A stretch of 64,000 nt of DNA. It comes from Collybiopsis luxurians FD-317 M1 (Eukaryota; Basidiomycota; Agaricomycetes; Agaricales; Omphalotaceae). Of the stretch, positions 36,260 through 48,498 are shown piece after piece. The position numbers and the translations under genes were made by a program. The notes under the pieces are model-generated. The model saw only the letters and a list, made by a program, of their open reading frames with translations. It made no database searches and was not told where the DNA came from. The stretch is from NCBI GenBank assembly GCA_000827265.1, contig KN834749.1, positions 3,314,818-3,378,817 on the forward strand. The letters run 5' to 3'. Every line of letters begins with the position of its first letter. The stretch's first letter is position 1.

Positions 36260-38031
36260 ATGATAAAACCTGTCCTGCGAACTGCAGATCTTCCTGCTCA
36301 TACATTCACAAAAATCTCGCATGGTTATATGCCTACCTTTTGGGCACAATTCTGGCCAAGATTCTGGAAAACTCCTATTTCCGCTGATAATATCATGCAA
36401 GTCGGCGTCATTTTTGGGAAACCGGTCCACCAGATTGTGGTGCTAAAGGAATTTCTGAACATGTACGACAAGATCAAACGCGATCAGGACTCGAACTCCC
36501 AAGGTAGCTTACTCGTAGGTACCCCTGGTATTGGTACGTCACCCGTCGATCCCTTCTTATCGCCAGTCATTGTGTGTAGTAATCTGAATTTTTCAGGCAA
36601 GACCACCTTCCTTTCCTATCTGGCTACCCGTCTGCTCCAGGAAGGGGAGTCCATCATCATTTACAATCATAAGACACCTTATGTTTTCTCCGCGAACGGC
36701 GTTTATGTTCCATTGAGGCCGGACGAGAATTCTGCCTTCTTCTCCGATCAGTTCAAGGGCGTAATCACCCTTATCGACGGGGATACGAGCTCGGACGAGG
36801 TGATACGTCAGATCAGGAATTCTACCTTGCAATTTTATTCAGTTCTCGCATCATCCCTCCTAGAAGACAGAATAAAAGCATACAAGAAGCAGCGTTCGCC
36901 AATGGTGTTGGTTCCAGAAGCTCCTACTTTCACTGAAGCTCTTTCTGTGTGAGTGATTGACTCTTTATTGTGTTCACCTTTGTACCGAAACCGCGAGCAG
37001 GTGGAATTTGCACTTCCCCGGGCTAGTTGAGGGAAAAGAGAGAGATCTAAAAAAAGCTTGGGCACGATACGGCCCAGATTTTCGACTTGGCCAGGACATA
37101 ATCCGTGGTATAACAAGTGTGCAAGGTCATCACTGGTTTATCCTATCGTATCTCAAAGGAATCAAAGCGCCCAAGCTGCTAGAGTACTTCCGAAATCTCG
37201 AATCGGGACGGGAAATCACCCACATGATCATCGAAACCGTTGCCTCATCTAACCATCGTTTGGGTTTCTGCCATCGTTTACGCTCCCGCACTATTATGCG
37301 ACTGCTCTCTTACGTGATAGCCCTTAGCGAGTTCGGGGAACGACGACAGCTTTATCAGGCCCTCCAGGCTACGCCTCAATTGAGTGTTTCTCGCGGCTGG
37401 CTCTTTGAAGGATTGGCCATTGACACCCTATCTCAAGAATTCGAAGGCAAGCTGAAATCGATCTCTAGTAATGATGGGTCGGAGGAGCCCTTGAGCCTCC
37501 CGAAACTCAAGCTCCGTTTTTTGGACAACAAGATCCAACCGGCCAAAACCGTATCGCACTCAAGGCTATATGTTCCTATTCAGAGCAATAATCCCACTTG
37601 GGATGCCTTCTGCTACAAGGGCAACGTCGGCATTGGCTTCCAAATAGTCATCGCCGGAAAAAACAGTTTGATGAGCAAAGCTGGGTTTATGATTTTGAAT
37701 TCGCGGTTCACTGCTGCAAATGTAACACGGAAAATGTTTGTCTTTGTGATACCCAAGGACGCTACATTCAGAGTCCCCACGCTTCCAGAGGGTATCAGTC
37801 AAATGTGGGAGTTCTTCAGCCTTGAAGTTGATGTCTCAGTGTTGCGTATGTATCAAGCTTCGTCTCGGCATTAAACTCTCTCACTCAACCACATTTCTAG
37901 ATCCAGTCTTTGCCGAGCAACTCAAGCACCCTGAGGATGACGAGGGCGAGGACGAGGACGAGGACGAGTATCTGCCAGAGCGCGAGGAGGAGGAGGACCT
38001 TTCTGACTTTGAGTATGAGGAATCATGTTAG
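36260..38031 (+). CDS. P-loop ATPase of the Crinkler-like group
   Basis: Four exons give about 555 aa. After a helical N-terminal region, a Walker A motif GTPGIGKTTF is split by an intron (about 36535-36597). SVLASSLLEDRIKAYKKQR, WARYGPDFRLGQDI and a later beta-rich part (WDAFCYKGNVGIGFQIVIAG, TRKMFVFVIPKDATF) follow. The C-terminus is a strongly acidic tail (DDEGEDEDEDEYLPEREEE). The G-x-P-G-I-G-K-T P-loop with a C-terminal IGFQ...FVFVIP domain is the arrangement I associate with large families of fungal Crinkler (CRN)-like proteins, thought to act inside cells. There is no signal peptide. The start ATG follows CCACC. Family assignment is moderate and activity unproven. Confidence 0.6.
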
Positions 38032-38689
38032 CTTTCCATCTGGCGAGGTAAGTGTGTACATGCTTATTCAGTATTAGCTCTTGATATTTTAGCTTCTCCA
38101 TATTTTCTGCTCTCTCAAGGGACTCATGGTATAGTCATTACCTAGATCCCCTGGAAGGATTTTACAAAAATGCCTACCATGATATCCACCGGGAACTATC
38201 TCAAATTCACCATAAGGGGAAAGGGAATCACTCTCGCCACTGAGTTCTGGAACTGGGTCAGAAATTGGTAACTTGATGGGCTGCCGCTCTGTGTTTCCTG
38301 CTGATGCGGTTGAGATTTCAAGAAAAATTCCAGGGCTCATATAGCAAGATTCAGTAGGGTTAGATTCTATTAAGTATGTCATTGAAATGTGAAGTAGTTT
38401 GGCACAAGCTCAAGTTGGCCACTCCTGTTATTCCCACTACCTTTAGGTGGTAGGCTTTGGATGTGGGACTTTCCAATCTCGGGGGGTGGACAAAGCGTCT
38501 GATCGCTTCTTTTTATGCTAATTTGTTATCTGTTTTATCCTTCCCGGTGTTATAGAACACGGCACACATTGCCACTGCCATGCCATATAACTGTGATGCC
38601 TGTCTCGGACCTCGGTCTCGGTCTCGGTAATCCTCCCTCAGTGCTCGGCCGCGGTTGATCCTCTAGCTCCAACCCTCTAGTTCCAACAT
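38032..38689. other. Intergenic
   Basis: It should contain the 3' flank of the P-loop gene. A 97-codon minus frame (38089-38382) is present but not recognised. No other feature is seen. Confidence 0.45.
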
Positions 38690-38935
38690 CAAGATGACAA
38701 CGGTCTTCCCTTGGCAGTGGCAGAGCTTCTACTGTATGTCAATGAGGTGTTGAAGAATTTTGGACTTCAAGCTGAGACCAGAACTTCGTTCGTCATGTAC
38801 CTACTCTACATTGATCTAACCTTTCCCGCAGAGTTTGGCCTGCCTCGTTCAGTTTAACAAATACGCACACATGGCCCTCCGTTGCGTCCCGCAGAACGCC
38901 CGTGAGTGCGCCGCCTGGACGCAGAACCGGATGAT
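38690..38935 (+). pseudogene. Relic of the 885-2522 gene family (copy B)
   Basis: This contains only the region around the third intron of the intact gene: LPLAVAELLLYVNEVLKNFG and LQAETRTSFV (intact gene: LPLAELTSYLDETLKDLG, LHTEARTSFI). An intron follows at the same position, then FNKYAHMALR and ARECAAW (intact gene: FNKHTHIALR, AYERAAPL). There are no flanking exons. This part is exactly what relic A lacks, so the two may be pieces of one copy split by the P-loop gene, or independent fragments. Confidence 0.75.
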
Positions 38936-39474
38936 GACTAAATTCTGCTTGCAATTCGAGTGCTATGCAGGGATGGGTGGATGGTGAATGTATCGAATGA
39001 AATGATGTTGAAGGTGCTAGAGCGGATGGAGATTTTAATGCGGAACCGATGAGACGCGTCGATGGATTTGCGGGACACTCTACTAGCTTTTTGTTGTTGT
39101 GGTAGAAACCATTGTTGTAAAATATATGTAGCGGTACCAGCCAATGAAACTTTATCTTGATTCAATGAAAATTTCATAACTGCCTTCTTCAGTGTCTTCA
39201 CGATTCCAGACTCGAACTCGAACACTTGAGTTTGCCCGGCGTCTCCGAATGGCGGACCGGCATTACGTACATAGCTCCCGTGTGACTGAAGCCGAAATTC
39301 TCCGCACGGTTTTCACTCGCAACCCGTTCCTTCTACGCAAAATTCTGGCAGGTCCCAATATTCTCGCCTGGTCTTCACATATCTAACCCGGCCACTGCAG
39401 CTTCTTTAATAGAGGAATCAATATCCTCCTCACCTTCATACGCGCCGTTGGACTACGGAAACTCTTACACGACC
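38936..39474. other. Intergenic, upstream of the ATP synthase e gene
   Basis: Probably holds the promoter of the ATP synthase gene. The short plus frame at 39192-39386 lacks recognisable features; CCACTGCAGC-type pyrimidine-rich sequence precedes the start. Confidence 0.4.
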
Positions 39475-39901
39475 ATGGTTTCGCCAACAGTAAACGTGAG
39501 CTGGTCACCAAAAACAACCATTAGTCTCGTGCTAAACAAGAGCCCTTCTACCTGCTGGTTATATTTTTTTACAGGTCGCAAGATACACGGCCCTCTTTGC
39601 TGGTGTTTTCTACGGATTCTATCATCGTCGGACATTACAAGCAGCTCACGAAGAGCACAAGCTGCAGCATGCCGCACACGAGAGGGAACATTTGATTGCA
39701 GAGGCGAAGGAGGCATGGAAAAGGAAGCAGGCTTCTAAGGGTTCTTCAGATGGTGAGTTGTTCATACTCGCGTTCGTGGCTTGTCTTGCTCAACCCTCTG
39801 GGGATTTTTTTTTTTGCTCGTTTTCAGTTATTACGGACCCGGAAGACCCTCGATTTGACCTAGAAAAACTCATTGCAAAATGGGAAGCTACTTCCGCATA
39901 A
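39475..39901 (+). CDS. ATP21: Mitochondrial ATP synthase subunit e
   Basis: Three exons give about 91 aa: MVSPTVN, then VARYTALFAGVFYGFYHRR, then an Ala/Glu/His-rich helix (HEEHKLQHAAHEREHLIAEA) and a last exon TDPEDPRFDLEKLIAKWE. Size, the N-terminal single membrane helix with the GVFYGFYHRRT pattern and the long charged helix match subunit e (Tim11/Atp21). This subunit sits in the Fo part in the inner membrane and helps ATP synthase dimerise and shape cristae. It has no cleavable presequence, as usual. Introns at about 39496-39576 and 39757-39829 are canonical. Confidence 0.85.
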
Positions 39902-41787
39902 TATATATTCATTCTGTGTCGTTTTGCCCTCTGCCTGGCTGTTACACTTTAGAAAGAGAGAGTTTGGGCAATACACTCGTTAATTTCAGCAAGTATCTAT
40001 TTTTTTGTTTTTTTTTTTCCAATTTTGGTTCCGTGTGGTGAGAGCGCGCCACAGTCGCGTCTAATAGTGATAAGATTTCTTCTTTCAGAGCCTTACCTCC
40101 ACAGAGTACGCGTAGGCGTAGCACCTGAAGGCGACCGGATAGTCGGAGGACGATGAAGGTGTGTCTTACAGGCTTCTGTGTGGATTTCGTGAACTGACAT
40201 TCCCGAAATAAGCTAGTGGGTTCGCGTGCATAAACATTCTCGTGGTTGTCCTCGTCCGTGCATGAGCCTATGAACTAAGACAAAATGTTTTCTTATCGAG
40301 GACCTATTCGGCATCCGCTACGGTGCTAATGCTGGTGGAAAGGACGAAAATGAACTGTACATGCCTTAGTTGCGCAGCGACTCGACTGATCCGCAAATAC
40401 AGGAAACAAGACTCGTCCTTTCTTTCTGCTTTTCTTGGCTGCAAGACAATGAGGGAGCACCGAGCAGGAAAGGCTAGCAGATGCATTCTTGGCAGCTACA
40501 ACCTCTTAACTCATTCTCGGCACTCGGTATGGAGCAGCGCATTTGCGCCTCATTAATTGCTTGGTGATGCGTACGCTCGAGATGGCGGCGATCGCACAGG
40601 TTATGTTGGGTTACGGCGTCATGAAACGGATATCAAGATCCTGGAAGCAATAGAGGGCGTATATCACCGCGATTTCCTTTATGTGACTTCCCATGTTGGA
40701 AAAATGTTAGGAACAACCGTTGGCTGTACGCGCAGCGCGCGACGGGGATGGTCGGGGTTTGAATCGTGTCGGGCGAGGAACTTGCTGTCCTCATACTCCG
40801 AGGACGTTGGCGACTTTAGCAGTTCATTTTCAAACGTGTGCGGTGGTACCTGGGAAAGCGTCTCTATGGGATGGATTTATCCGTTCGTCATTGTTAATCG
40901 GTGAAACGAAAGAGACCGGAAGCGCTCAGGACCGATTTCCTAGTACGCTCTTAATGTGGCGTTAGTGATTCCTACCGAACGAGGAGACAAATTCTCAGAC
41001 TCGGGTATGTAAACTGAAATGTAATCAAACGTCCTTGCCGTGGCGTTCGGAGGCAGTTCGAGGCTGATTAGCAGTAGCTGGCCCTACAGTTCTAAACTAG
41101 GAGTCTCAGACTCGGGTTTGTAAACTGTTCTAAGTATATCCTTGATATGAGATGGAGGGATTCGATAGTATCAACAGACCCCTGGCCGTACATTGTACAA
41201 GGACCTAGGATTCTCTCGATCTAAAGTATCCCAATGGCTTCTATTATTAAGTCCGTAGATGAGTGTGCGCAGAGAGAGTACATAGCTTCGAGAGTCCAGA
41301 CTTGAGCTTCAGACAGGCACCTTCCTTTTCCAACGCCGCATAACCATCTCCTGTGTCACTGCAAAGCAGTCGTATTCCGTGCCCAGCGCACTCGAACCCT
41401 AGTCAGAACTAGTACAGAGCTAATCTGCTTCCTCCGAGTCGCCAGTTAGCTCAAACAGATGTCGCAGAACTTGCATCGAACACGGGCTCAATTTCGTTAT
41501 AACTCATTTTGATAAATTAAAAGTATATACAAAATATACATGTACTGTAAACGCTGCTCGCGGGCATGCATATTCTTGCGAACTCGGAACCGCTAAAACA
41601 TCCCTTGTAGCGCCGGTTTCCAACGACACAAGCCATGAGTTCCAGCCAGTTATGTGCTTTCATCTTTCATCTATCATTCACATCCTCGAGTCAACCTCTG
41701 GTTCTCCCGGTCGTTGCTTCTCAAAATGAAGGTGTTCTGCCTATCCGGCAGCTGTAGAGGCTCTTGTGAATGCGGTATTATCTGGAT
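39902..41787. other. Gene-poor stretch
   Basis: No supported gene. A word TCTCAGACTCGGGT(A/T)TGTAAACTG occurs twice (about 40995 and 41103), a small local duplication. The frame at 40557-40904 (115 codons) has no recognisable content. Confidence 0.5.
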
Positions 41788-41940
41788 CATCAGGAAGAAG
41801 TACCCTGGCCAGGGTTACCAGGAGACGCCCTCAAATCCTCGGGGACGTGAGGTGTTCTGAGGAGGCCTGGGGTTCTTAAGACTCCCCGAGGATCCCAGGG
41901 CATTTCTCCGTAATCCTGGCCTAGGAACATTTTTCAGATG
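41788..41940. mobile_element. Fold-back/MITE-like palindromic element
   Basis: The two halves are imperfect reverse complements. CCTGGCCAGGGTTACCAGGA on the left pairs with TCCGTAATCCTGGCCTAGG on the right, and AAATCCTCGGGGA near the centre pairs with TCCCCGAGGATCC. Arms are about 60-70 bp with a short loop. It has no coding capacity and no clear target-site duplication. It may be a small fold-back transposon or the source of a long hairpin RNA. Confidence 0.55.
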
Positions 41941-43268
41941 GTTACTGTAAGGATCACGGACCCAAAATTCTTGATTCCCGCGGAAGATAGGAACGAGAAG
42001 CGCAAAACGACGTACAGATGAGAGCGAACACTACAAAAGAGGTGACAAAGGAGGGAAAAATAGAGATGATGCAACCGAAGAACTACATACAAAGAGAGCA
42101 AATGTATTCTACTACGAATATGGATTGATGAGAATCGTAAATGAAGCTCGAAAGATATACGACGACGAAATCAGCTAGTATATTCAAATATCATGTACCT
42201 AGCGGAAGTAATATCAGAGGCGATCGTAACGGATAAGCGGGTATGTGTTCGCAGTTGGAGCAATAGATGGCAGATAGATGGTACCATTCCTGTATCTCGA
42301 CATAGCAGCGGAGACCTAAGAGATAGTGGCTGCGCACACCGTGTCGTTTTGACTCGGCAACCCGCGCTCATCAATTTGATAACACTGCTCGGATCGGCTT
42401 TAGTTTGGCTCAGACTATTGTTTCATTCGGCTAGACTGAAAATAGATGTCGGCTTCAAGCCAATCAATAGTCTGGATTTAAAAAACTGCCGCTGAACCGA
42501 CTTTTTTTGCAACTATTTTTGACGCAGTAGACGCTGTTTACACGGTTTAGGATCAAATCACTAGACACACAGTGTAAAATTAAAAATATTGACCCTCGGC
42601 TGTAGGTAAAAGCAGATCTAGCTAAAAAAAAGATTCAATAAATGTCCAAAACGTTCATTTCCACCCAAATAATCCTACGACACACTCTGGGTCATCGCAA
42701 TGAGATTCCAGATAAAGTACGTTCAATGATTTGCATTCTTTCCTTTAAGAGTATCGAGTTGTGGCGCAGTGCTAAAAATAGCCGGCTCAGATACTAAATC
42801 CGGTTTATGAACGGCACGCCACCATTGAAGCCATTGAAGCCGACCCCTGGGCGCACCAGCTTACGTCGGGTTTATACCGAATTGGGGCAAAATCCTCCAC
42901 GGCCAGATCCCGCTGCTACAGCTGTCGAGGGCGGGATCTGGTTGATGGTAATTATGTTATACATCTCATGAAACGAGTCACGCTTTTTGTTCTTAACAAC
43001 CCGACATCTGGATTCTGCACTGCATGCCGTACAAGTTTTGAGTAGTGCGTGCAGGCAGTGAATCCCGCTGCTACAGCAATCGAAGCTGGAACCTGTTCGA
43101 AGTTTATTGTGTAGTAATATTCATACGCCAAAATTACTGCTATCTTGAAAATTACCGGATTGATGCAGATCGCAGTTAATACATGCGGGAGGCTTGAGTC
43201 AAAGGATAAAAGGACGAAGTTCATGCAAGATGAGAACCAGTACTACCCTCTTACATCCCTCTTTTCTA
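41941..43268. other. Intergenic, upstream of the GMC oxidoreductase
   Basis: No gene. TCCCGCTGCTACAGC recurs at about 42907 and 43063. An 11-bp inverted match (CAGACTATTG/CAATAGTCTG) lies at 42413-42475. The last ~120 bp should hold the promoter of the GMC gene. Confidence 0.45.
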
Positions 43269-45886
43269 ATGCTTCAGCCTCTTTTCCTCTCTTTTCTTGC
43301 ACCCCTTGCATTGGCAGGGACTCTCCCGCGACAACAGCGTCTTCATGGTAAGAACCTGCCACTGTCTTCAGTTCTCGAGTCGTGATTCAAATACCATTTC
43401 TAGGGTTGACTTCTGACGCGGCCACCTTTGCTGATCAAACATATGACTATCTAATTATCGGTACATGATTGTCCATTCGAATTTGGACCTTTTTTTAACA
43501 TTAGATGATCTCTTCTAGGAGGAGGAACGGCAGGGCTCGTGTTAGCTACGAGGTATGCAATCATGGAGATTCAGAAGTTTTCCTCCAAATCCGAACATTT
43601 TACAGGTTAACTGAGTCATCCAACGTAACTGTTGGCGTTATTGAAGCTGGCTTAGTGAGACAAGGTGATGCAGTGGTGGACACGCCAGGTTGGTCAATGG
43701 TCATTGACTAGACACTTGACATTGAGATTCATGACTATGTTCACAGCTTTCATTGCCAACGACTTGGGTAATCCAGACTTTGACTGGGGTTTTACGACCG
43801 TGCCTCAAACTCATCTCGCTAACAGAGTCGTTCCTATGAACAGGTATTGAGCATTGTTTATACTTATGATGACTGCCGCTGACTCCAGACAGAGGAAAGA
43901 TGGTTGGTGGCACCTCCGGACTTAACTTCATGATCTGGCAGCGTGGGTCAAAACAGGACTATGATGCCTGGGGCCAGCTTGGTATCGGCAACGGATGGGA
44001 CTGGGAAGGACTCTTGCCGTACTTCTTGAAGACAGAAACTGTTCATGCAGGGCCTGATCGACTTGGCACTAACACGAACTTCGAGGGTCAATCTGGTCCG
44101 TTGCAAGTTCAGTACAACAACTTTATCTCCCCCTTCGAAAACCCATATGCACAAGCACTGGAGTCTCTTGGCGTCTCGTTCAACAATGATCCCGAGTCAG
44201 GAGATGCAACGGGCCTGTTCAATTGTCAGGGTGCTGTCGACCCAGCCACCGGAAACCGCTCTTACGCTACCGTTGATTATTTCCTGCCTAATCAAGGCCG
44301 CAATAATTTGGTGGTCCTTCAGGAAGCCCACGTAAGTTCAATTCTGATCTAACTAATTCAATGCTTACAAGTTCCATATAGGTCACGAAGATCAATCTGA
44401 CTCCTGGTAGCCCCGTTGTTGCAACTGGTGCAGAATTTGTGGTTGGTGGCACAACCTACAGTGTCAATGCCACCAAGGAAGTCATTTTGAGTGCCGGTGC
44501 CATCCAGACGCCTCAGATTCTTGAGCTCTCTGGCATAGGCAATCCTGATATCTTGAATAAATTTGGTATTCCCGTCGTTGTCGCCAACAGTGACGTCGGT
44601 GAAAACTTGCAGGTTAGTTGAACAGCTTTTTATGACAGTGTAGTGATGTGACGCCTCAAAACAGGATCATACAACCCTGATCTCCCAGTTCGAGCTGAAC
44701 GATCCCACACTACCTACCACCAGTAAGCTTTCATACAATTACAACTTTCTCGATCTTGGTCCTGACTAGAGAAACGCAGACTTGCTGTCTTTGAACGCTA
44801 CCTTTGCAGCTGAGCAGCGGGAACTTTAGTAAGTCCTTTTCAGATATCGAGGCATGCACACTTTTGACGTCATTTATTACCTACTAGTTTGACCAATCAC
44901 ACTGGAATGTACACCTACACGGCTTCAGATATCTCGTTCCACACTTTGCAGACATTCTGGTCTCCCGTTCAGCTTGCTCAATCCCTTACCACACTCCAAA
45001 GCGAGATCAAGGCAGCAAACTTGAGCTCGTGGCATAGCAAACAGGTCCAGATACAGATTGCAGACATACAGAGTCAGGCCGTTGGACAGATGGAGTTTGT
45101 GTTTTATGCAGGAGACATTCTTGCCCCAAACTCAAGCGAGTTTATCGATATTCTCAGCTATGGATCAGTGTGTTGCTTTTCGTGATATAACTGATATAAA
45201 TGCTCATGGGTATCTATTGCAGAAGCACTTCAGTCGTGGTTCAGTTCACATCGGGTCGTCAGACCCTCTCGCGGCTCCTCTCATTGACCCCAACTACTTC
45301 CAATTCTCATTTGGTCAGTCCACCGTCATCACCATATTAAAAGTATACTAACTTACTATTCACTTTGCAGACAAAGATGTTGATGTGACGGGTGCCCAGA
45401 TTGCAAGAAAACTGTCACAAACTGCCCCTTTTTCGACCTTTATCAAAGCTCCCGCCATTCCAGGACCTAATGTGTCATCTCAGACAGACTTTGAGAACTA
45501 CGTGTTTGAGAATATCGGTGTATGTACCCAAAAGTTACTATATGGTTTTGAGGCTCAATCATTATCCTCTAGACTGCATGGCACCCTCTCGGAACTGCTT
45601 CCCTTGGACCTGAAGGAGCCGGAGGTATGTAGAACATTTTAATCTTGACGACTGAATTTCTGAATTCCAGTAGGCGTTGTGAACGACAACTTGGTCGTTT
45701 ATGGAACTTCCAATCTTCGAGTCGTCGACGGAAGTGTGATGCCGCTTCACATTGCCTCACACATTCAATCTACTACATACGCTATTGCAGAGAAGGTATG
45801 TTCCTTTGCTTGACTGTGGTGACTCGATTGTAACTTATAGATGATGCTGTTAGGCTGCTGACATTATTAAATCTGGGAGCTATTAA
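43269..45886 (+). CDS. Secreted GMC oxidoreductase (AA3 family)
   Basis: More than ten exons give about 590 aa. MLQPLFLSFLAPLALAG is a signal peptide. The FAD-binding Rossmann motif GGGTAGLVLATRL is split by introns. GMC signatures follow: GKMVGGTSGLNFMIW, the second signature SAGAIQTPQILELSGIG, and NSDVGENLQDH. The C-terminal catalytic region has TAWHPLGTASLG (catalytic His) and VDGSVMPLHIASHIQST (second His). It oxidises an alcohol or sugar with O2 or quinone outside the cell. Aryl-alcohol/glucose-oxidase-like AA3_2 members support lignocellulose breakdown by making H2O2. The exact substrate is not readable. Introns are typical, 50-65 bp. No break was found; the exon joins around 43690-43740 are the least certain. 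Confidence 0.88.
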
Positions 45887-47741
45887 TGCACATCCCACGA
45901 CATTCATTATTCCTCACAAATAAGGGCAATATTTAGATCTTTTCTCTCTCTAGGGACGATATATTTTTACAATACAATACTCTTCTAATATCTTTGTGAT
46001 ATACTTTATTTTGATTTAACTCCTAGAAGGAATACACTGTCAGGCTATCTGTTTATCATATGCTGCTTAGAACTTCAACTACTATGTGTCGACTGAGGAA
46101 AATGGGCCTGCAAGACTTCATAACATGAAATCTTGTAGGCCCATTTTCCGTCAGTTCCTATAAGGTATGCAAAATGCAGATTCCAGGAATGTGACTTTGC
46201 CAGAGAGTAATTCGAATAGAATTGTAACGACAAAAAGTAACTGTATTCCGTAGCGCTATTGGGGGGTTACTCGAAAATATATTTGTAAACCCCCAATACC
46301 ACTTTGCGTAAAAAGATGAGATTATAGATATAGAAGCAGTGGTGGCGTGCGATGTTCTTGGAATCTGCATTTTGTGTACTTACCTTAAGATAATTTGTGC
46401 TCAGTATGAGCCCAATTTTCATCATTCTGAATAAGCAATAGATCCTGAAAGGTTTTCGGGAGTGCCGCAAAAGTTGGAGACAAATTTTATAACTGGTAAC
46501 AAATTTGACTTGTCTCGGAGCTTCAGTCACACCTCAATTTTGTCAACGAGCTGCATTTCAAGGGCATCAGAGATACCCTCTACAGAATTCATTCCCCGTT
46601 CTACATCCAAAATTAGTTTGAGTTAGAAAAATAAAATTTTCACCGTTCTCGAAATAAAAAGCGTCACGAAATAAGGCTTAAAATTCTAGAACCAATAGCG
46701 GGCGAACATCTCCTTCCTGGGGTTTATGTTCACCAATTATTCTAAATTGACATACTTGGATCATATTACTCATTCCATCTTTGACTTCATGTGGGAGAGA
46801 AAAACCCCGGACCCTCATGCTCTGATAACATTGGGTTTACCTTTGTCGAGTAATATATGGAGAGGTCTCGACCGTGGTTGATTTGCTTGGTTATCAGCAA
46901 TCGTGAAAGGAGCGGAATGGCTCTCAGTTGCCATCATGAAATGAAATGACGCTGCAATATGCCCTTATTAAGTTGCTGGTTGTCGTCACTTAGTAGCCGT
47001 AGCGCTCTGAAGCTGATTGGCATTGGCGGTCACTGTGGTTCTGGACTAGAGTACAAACGCGTTCTTACATTGTTAATTGTAGAGCAAAATGTTCCTGTCA
47101 CTTCGGGAGATGGGTCTGGAGGATCTGACATAATCGCTGGATCTTGCCCCCTGCGTACATCACACAAGTGCTTTTAGAGGCGGAGATAAGGTGCAGCCAT
47201 CGTTGAGTCTTTATTCCAAGAGAGAAGTGGAAGGTTGTGCAGTAAAAGTTTCCATAAGATCAACCATAACTTTTATCATTCAACTCGTCCAAGCTTATCC
47301 CTCAAACCCACTCCACTATTCTAGGCACTATTACACGGTTTGTGTTCCAGAGACATGACTCCTCTGCTCTGCGCCCTAGTATTGAGAAAAAGCACTCGGT
47401 CTGCCTTTGAGTCTAACATGTCATTAGGATGAGGTATAGCCATAGATAGATCACTCTGCAATGTTTTGAGCCATTCATTGTTGTTTGTAGTTGTTCCTCC
47501 TCTTCCCGCTGACAATAGTCTGGCGTTTGACATTGAATAACCTTAAGGATCACTTTCGAAAAAAATTTCAGCAGCCCCCAGGACTGGAAATGAATGCCTG
47601 GATGTGAGGCAGTTATTGCGATTTCGGAATCATGAAAGAATCATGTTCTCTTTCTCTTCCGCGTCACATTCATACTCTTTGATTCGCCGTTTTAGTGCCG
47701 AATGCTCCTTGACAACAGTATGCCTGTACCTTCTCCACCTA
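45887..47741. other. Intergenic 3' of the GMC gene
   Basis: AT-rich, without supported genes. It holds the hairpin at 46093-46154. Frames at 46267-46530 and 46959-47177 are short and not recognised. Confidence 0.5.
46093..46154. repeat. Near-perfect short hairpin
   Basis: CTGAGGAAAATGGGCCTGCA starts the left arm and GTAGGCCCATTTTCCGTCAG ends the right arm. Arms of about 28 bp with roughly three mismatches enclose a 5-nt loop. It lies 200 bp after the GMC stop codon. Confidence 0.6.
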
Positions 47742-48142
47742 GTGTTGCCGCGGCTTAGCCGAAGGCCCCTCCGGCTTAATTTAAATTTTGGATTTTGTAG
47801 CGCAAAAAGGTCCATTGTAGTTCCGACTTATGCAGTATAAGATTCTCATATCTATGTACTATTCACACCAGCAACATGTCAAAATAGGTATCCGTAGTCC
47901 AGGAGGTATTCACAAAGTATTGATTGGAGCCGTGGCTCGGCTCAAGCTGAGCGCTGAAAATGTATTTGTACTTTGCTCATTCACAAAGTGTATATATGGA
48001 TTCAGTGTCTCTTTGAAAAGCATACACGTAATGGCACTCAAGCATTTCAGATACCTTTGCAAGCTCCTTACAAGACCATTGTGTGGAAATATTTAGATTA
48101 AGCTTTGAGCCGGAAGGGCTTTCGGCTTAGCCGCGGCAACAC
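47742..48142. mobile_element. MITE with ~35 bp inverted repeats and TA target duplication
   Basis: The left end GTGTTGCCGCGGCTTAGCCG is matched in reverse complement by the right end CGGCTTAGCCGCGGCAACAC; similarity extends to about 35 bp with a few differences. TA flanks both ends (47740-47741 and 48143-48144), the target duplication expected of Tc1/mariner-type elements. The 401-bp element has no transposase frame, so it is a non-autonomous MITE. Confidence 0.82.
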
Positions 48143-48498
48143 TATCTCCACCTGCCCTCAAAGCTCCACCCTACGCAAGAATTTAGGTATTCATCATTCA
48201 ACATGACGAGTGATATTTGGAAAACAGGTATAAGCAGCCAGAAAAATTCATTTCGCCTGAAATTAACAGGAAATGGAGAGCCGCGACGAATGAAATCAAA
48301 ACCGTAAAACTGGCTGTGTGCCAGTGGCACACGTGGTCGAATGAGCAACTGAGCGGGCCGGCCCCGGGATTGATTATTATGGTCAGACGACGTAATTCAT
48401 TTCTGAAGCATATATAAACGGGGCTGATACCACGAGTAACATTTTCCTCTCAAGCTTTGACCATCATCACAGCTTACCCTCGCCGCCCAACATCTTCA
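48143..48498. other. Upstream region of the second NLR
   Basis: Between the MITE and the NLR start. GCATATATAAACG at about 48408 contains a TATATAAA box 90 bp before the ATG, a likely core promoter. Confidence 0.5.

Noticed and set aside
40715..40790. GGTTTGAATC word suggesting a tRNA
   Set aside because: No A-box at the right distance and no acceptor stem.
42413..42475. Inverted match CAGACTATTG/CAATAGTCTG
   Set aside because: Only about 11 bp of perfect pairing; too short to call an element.
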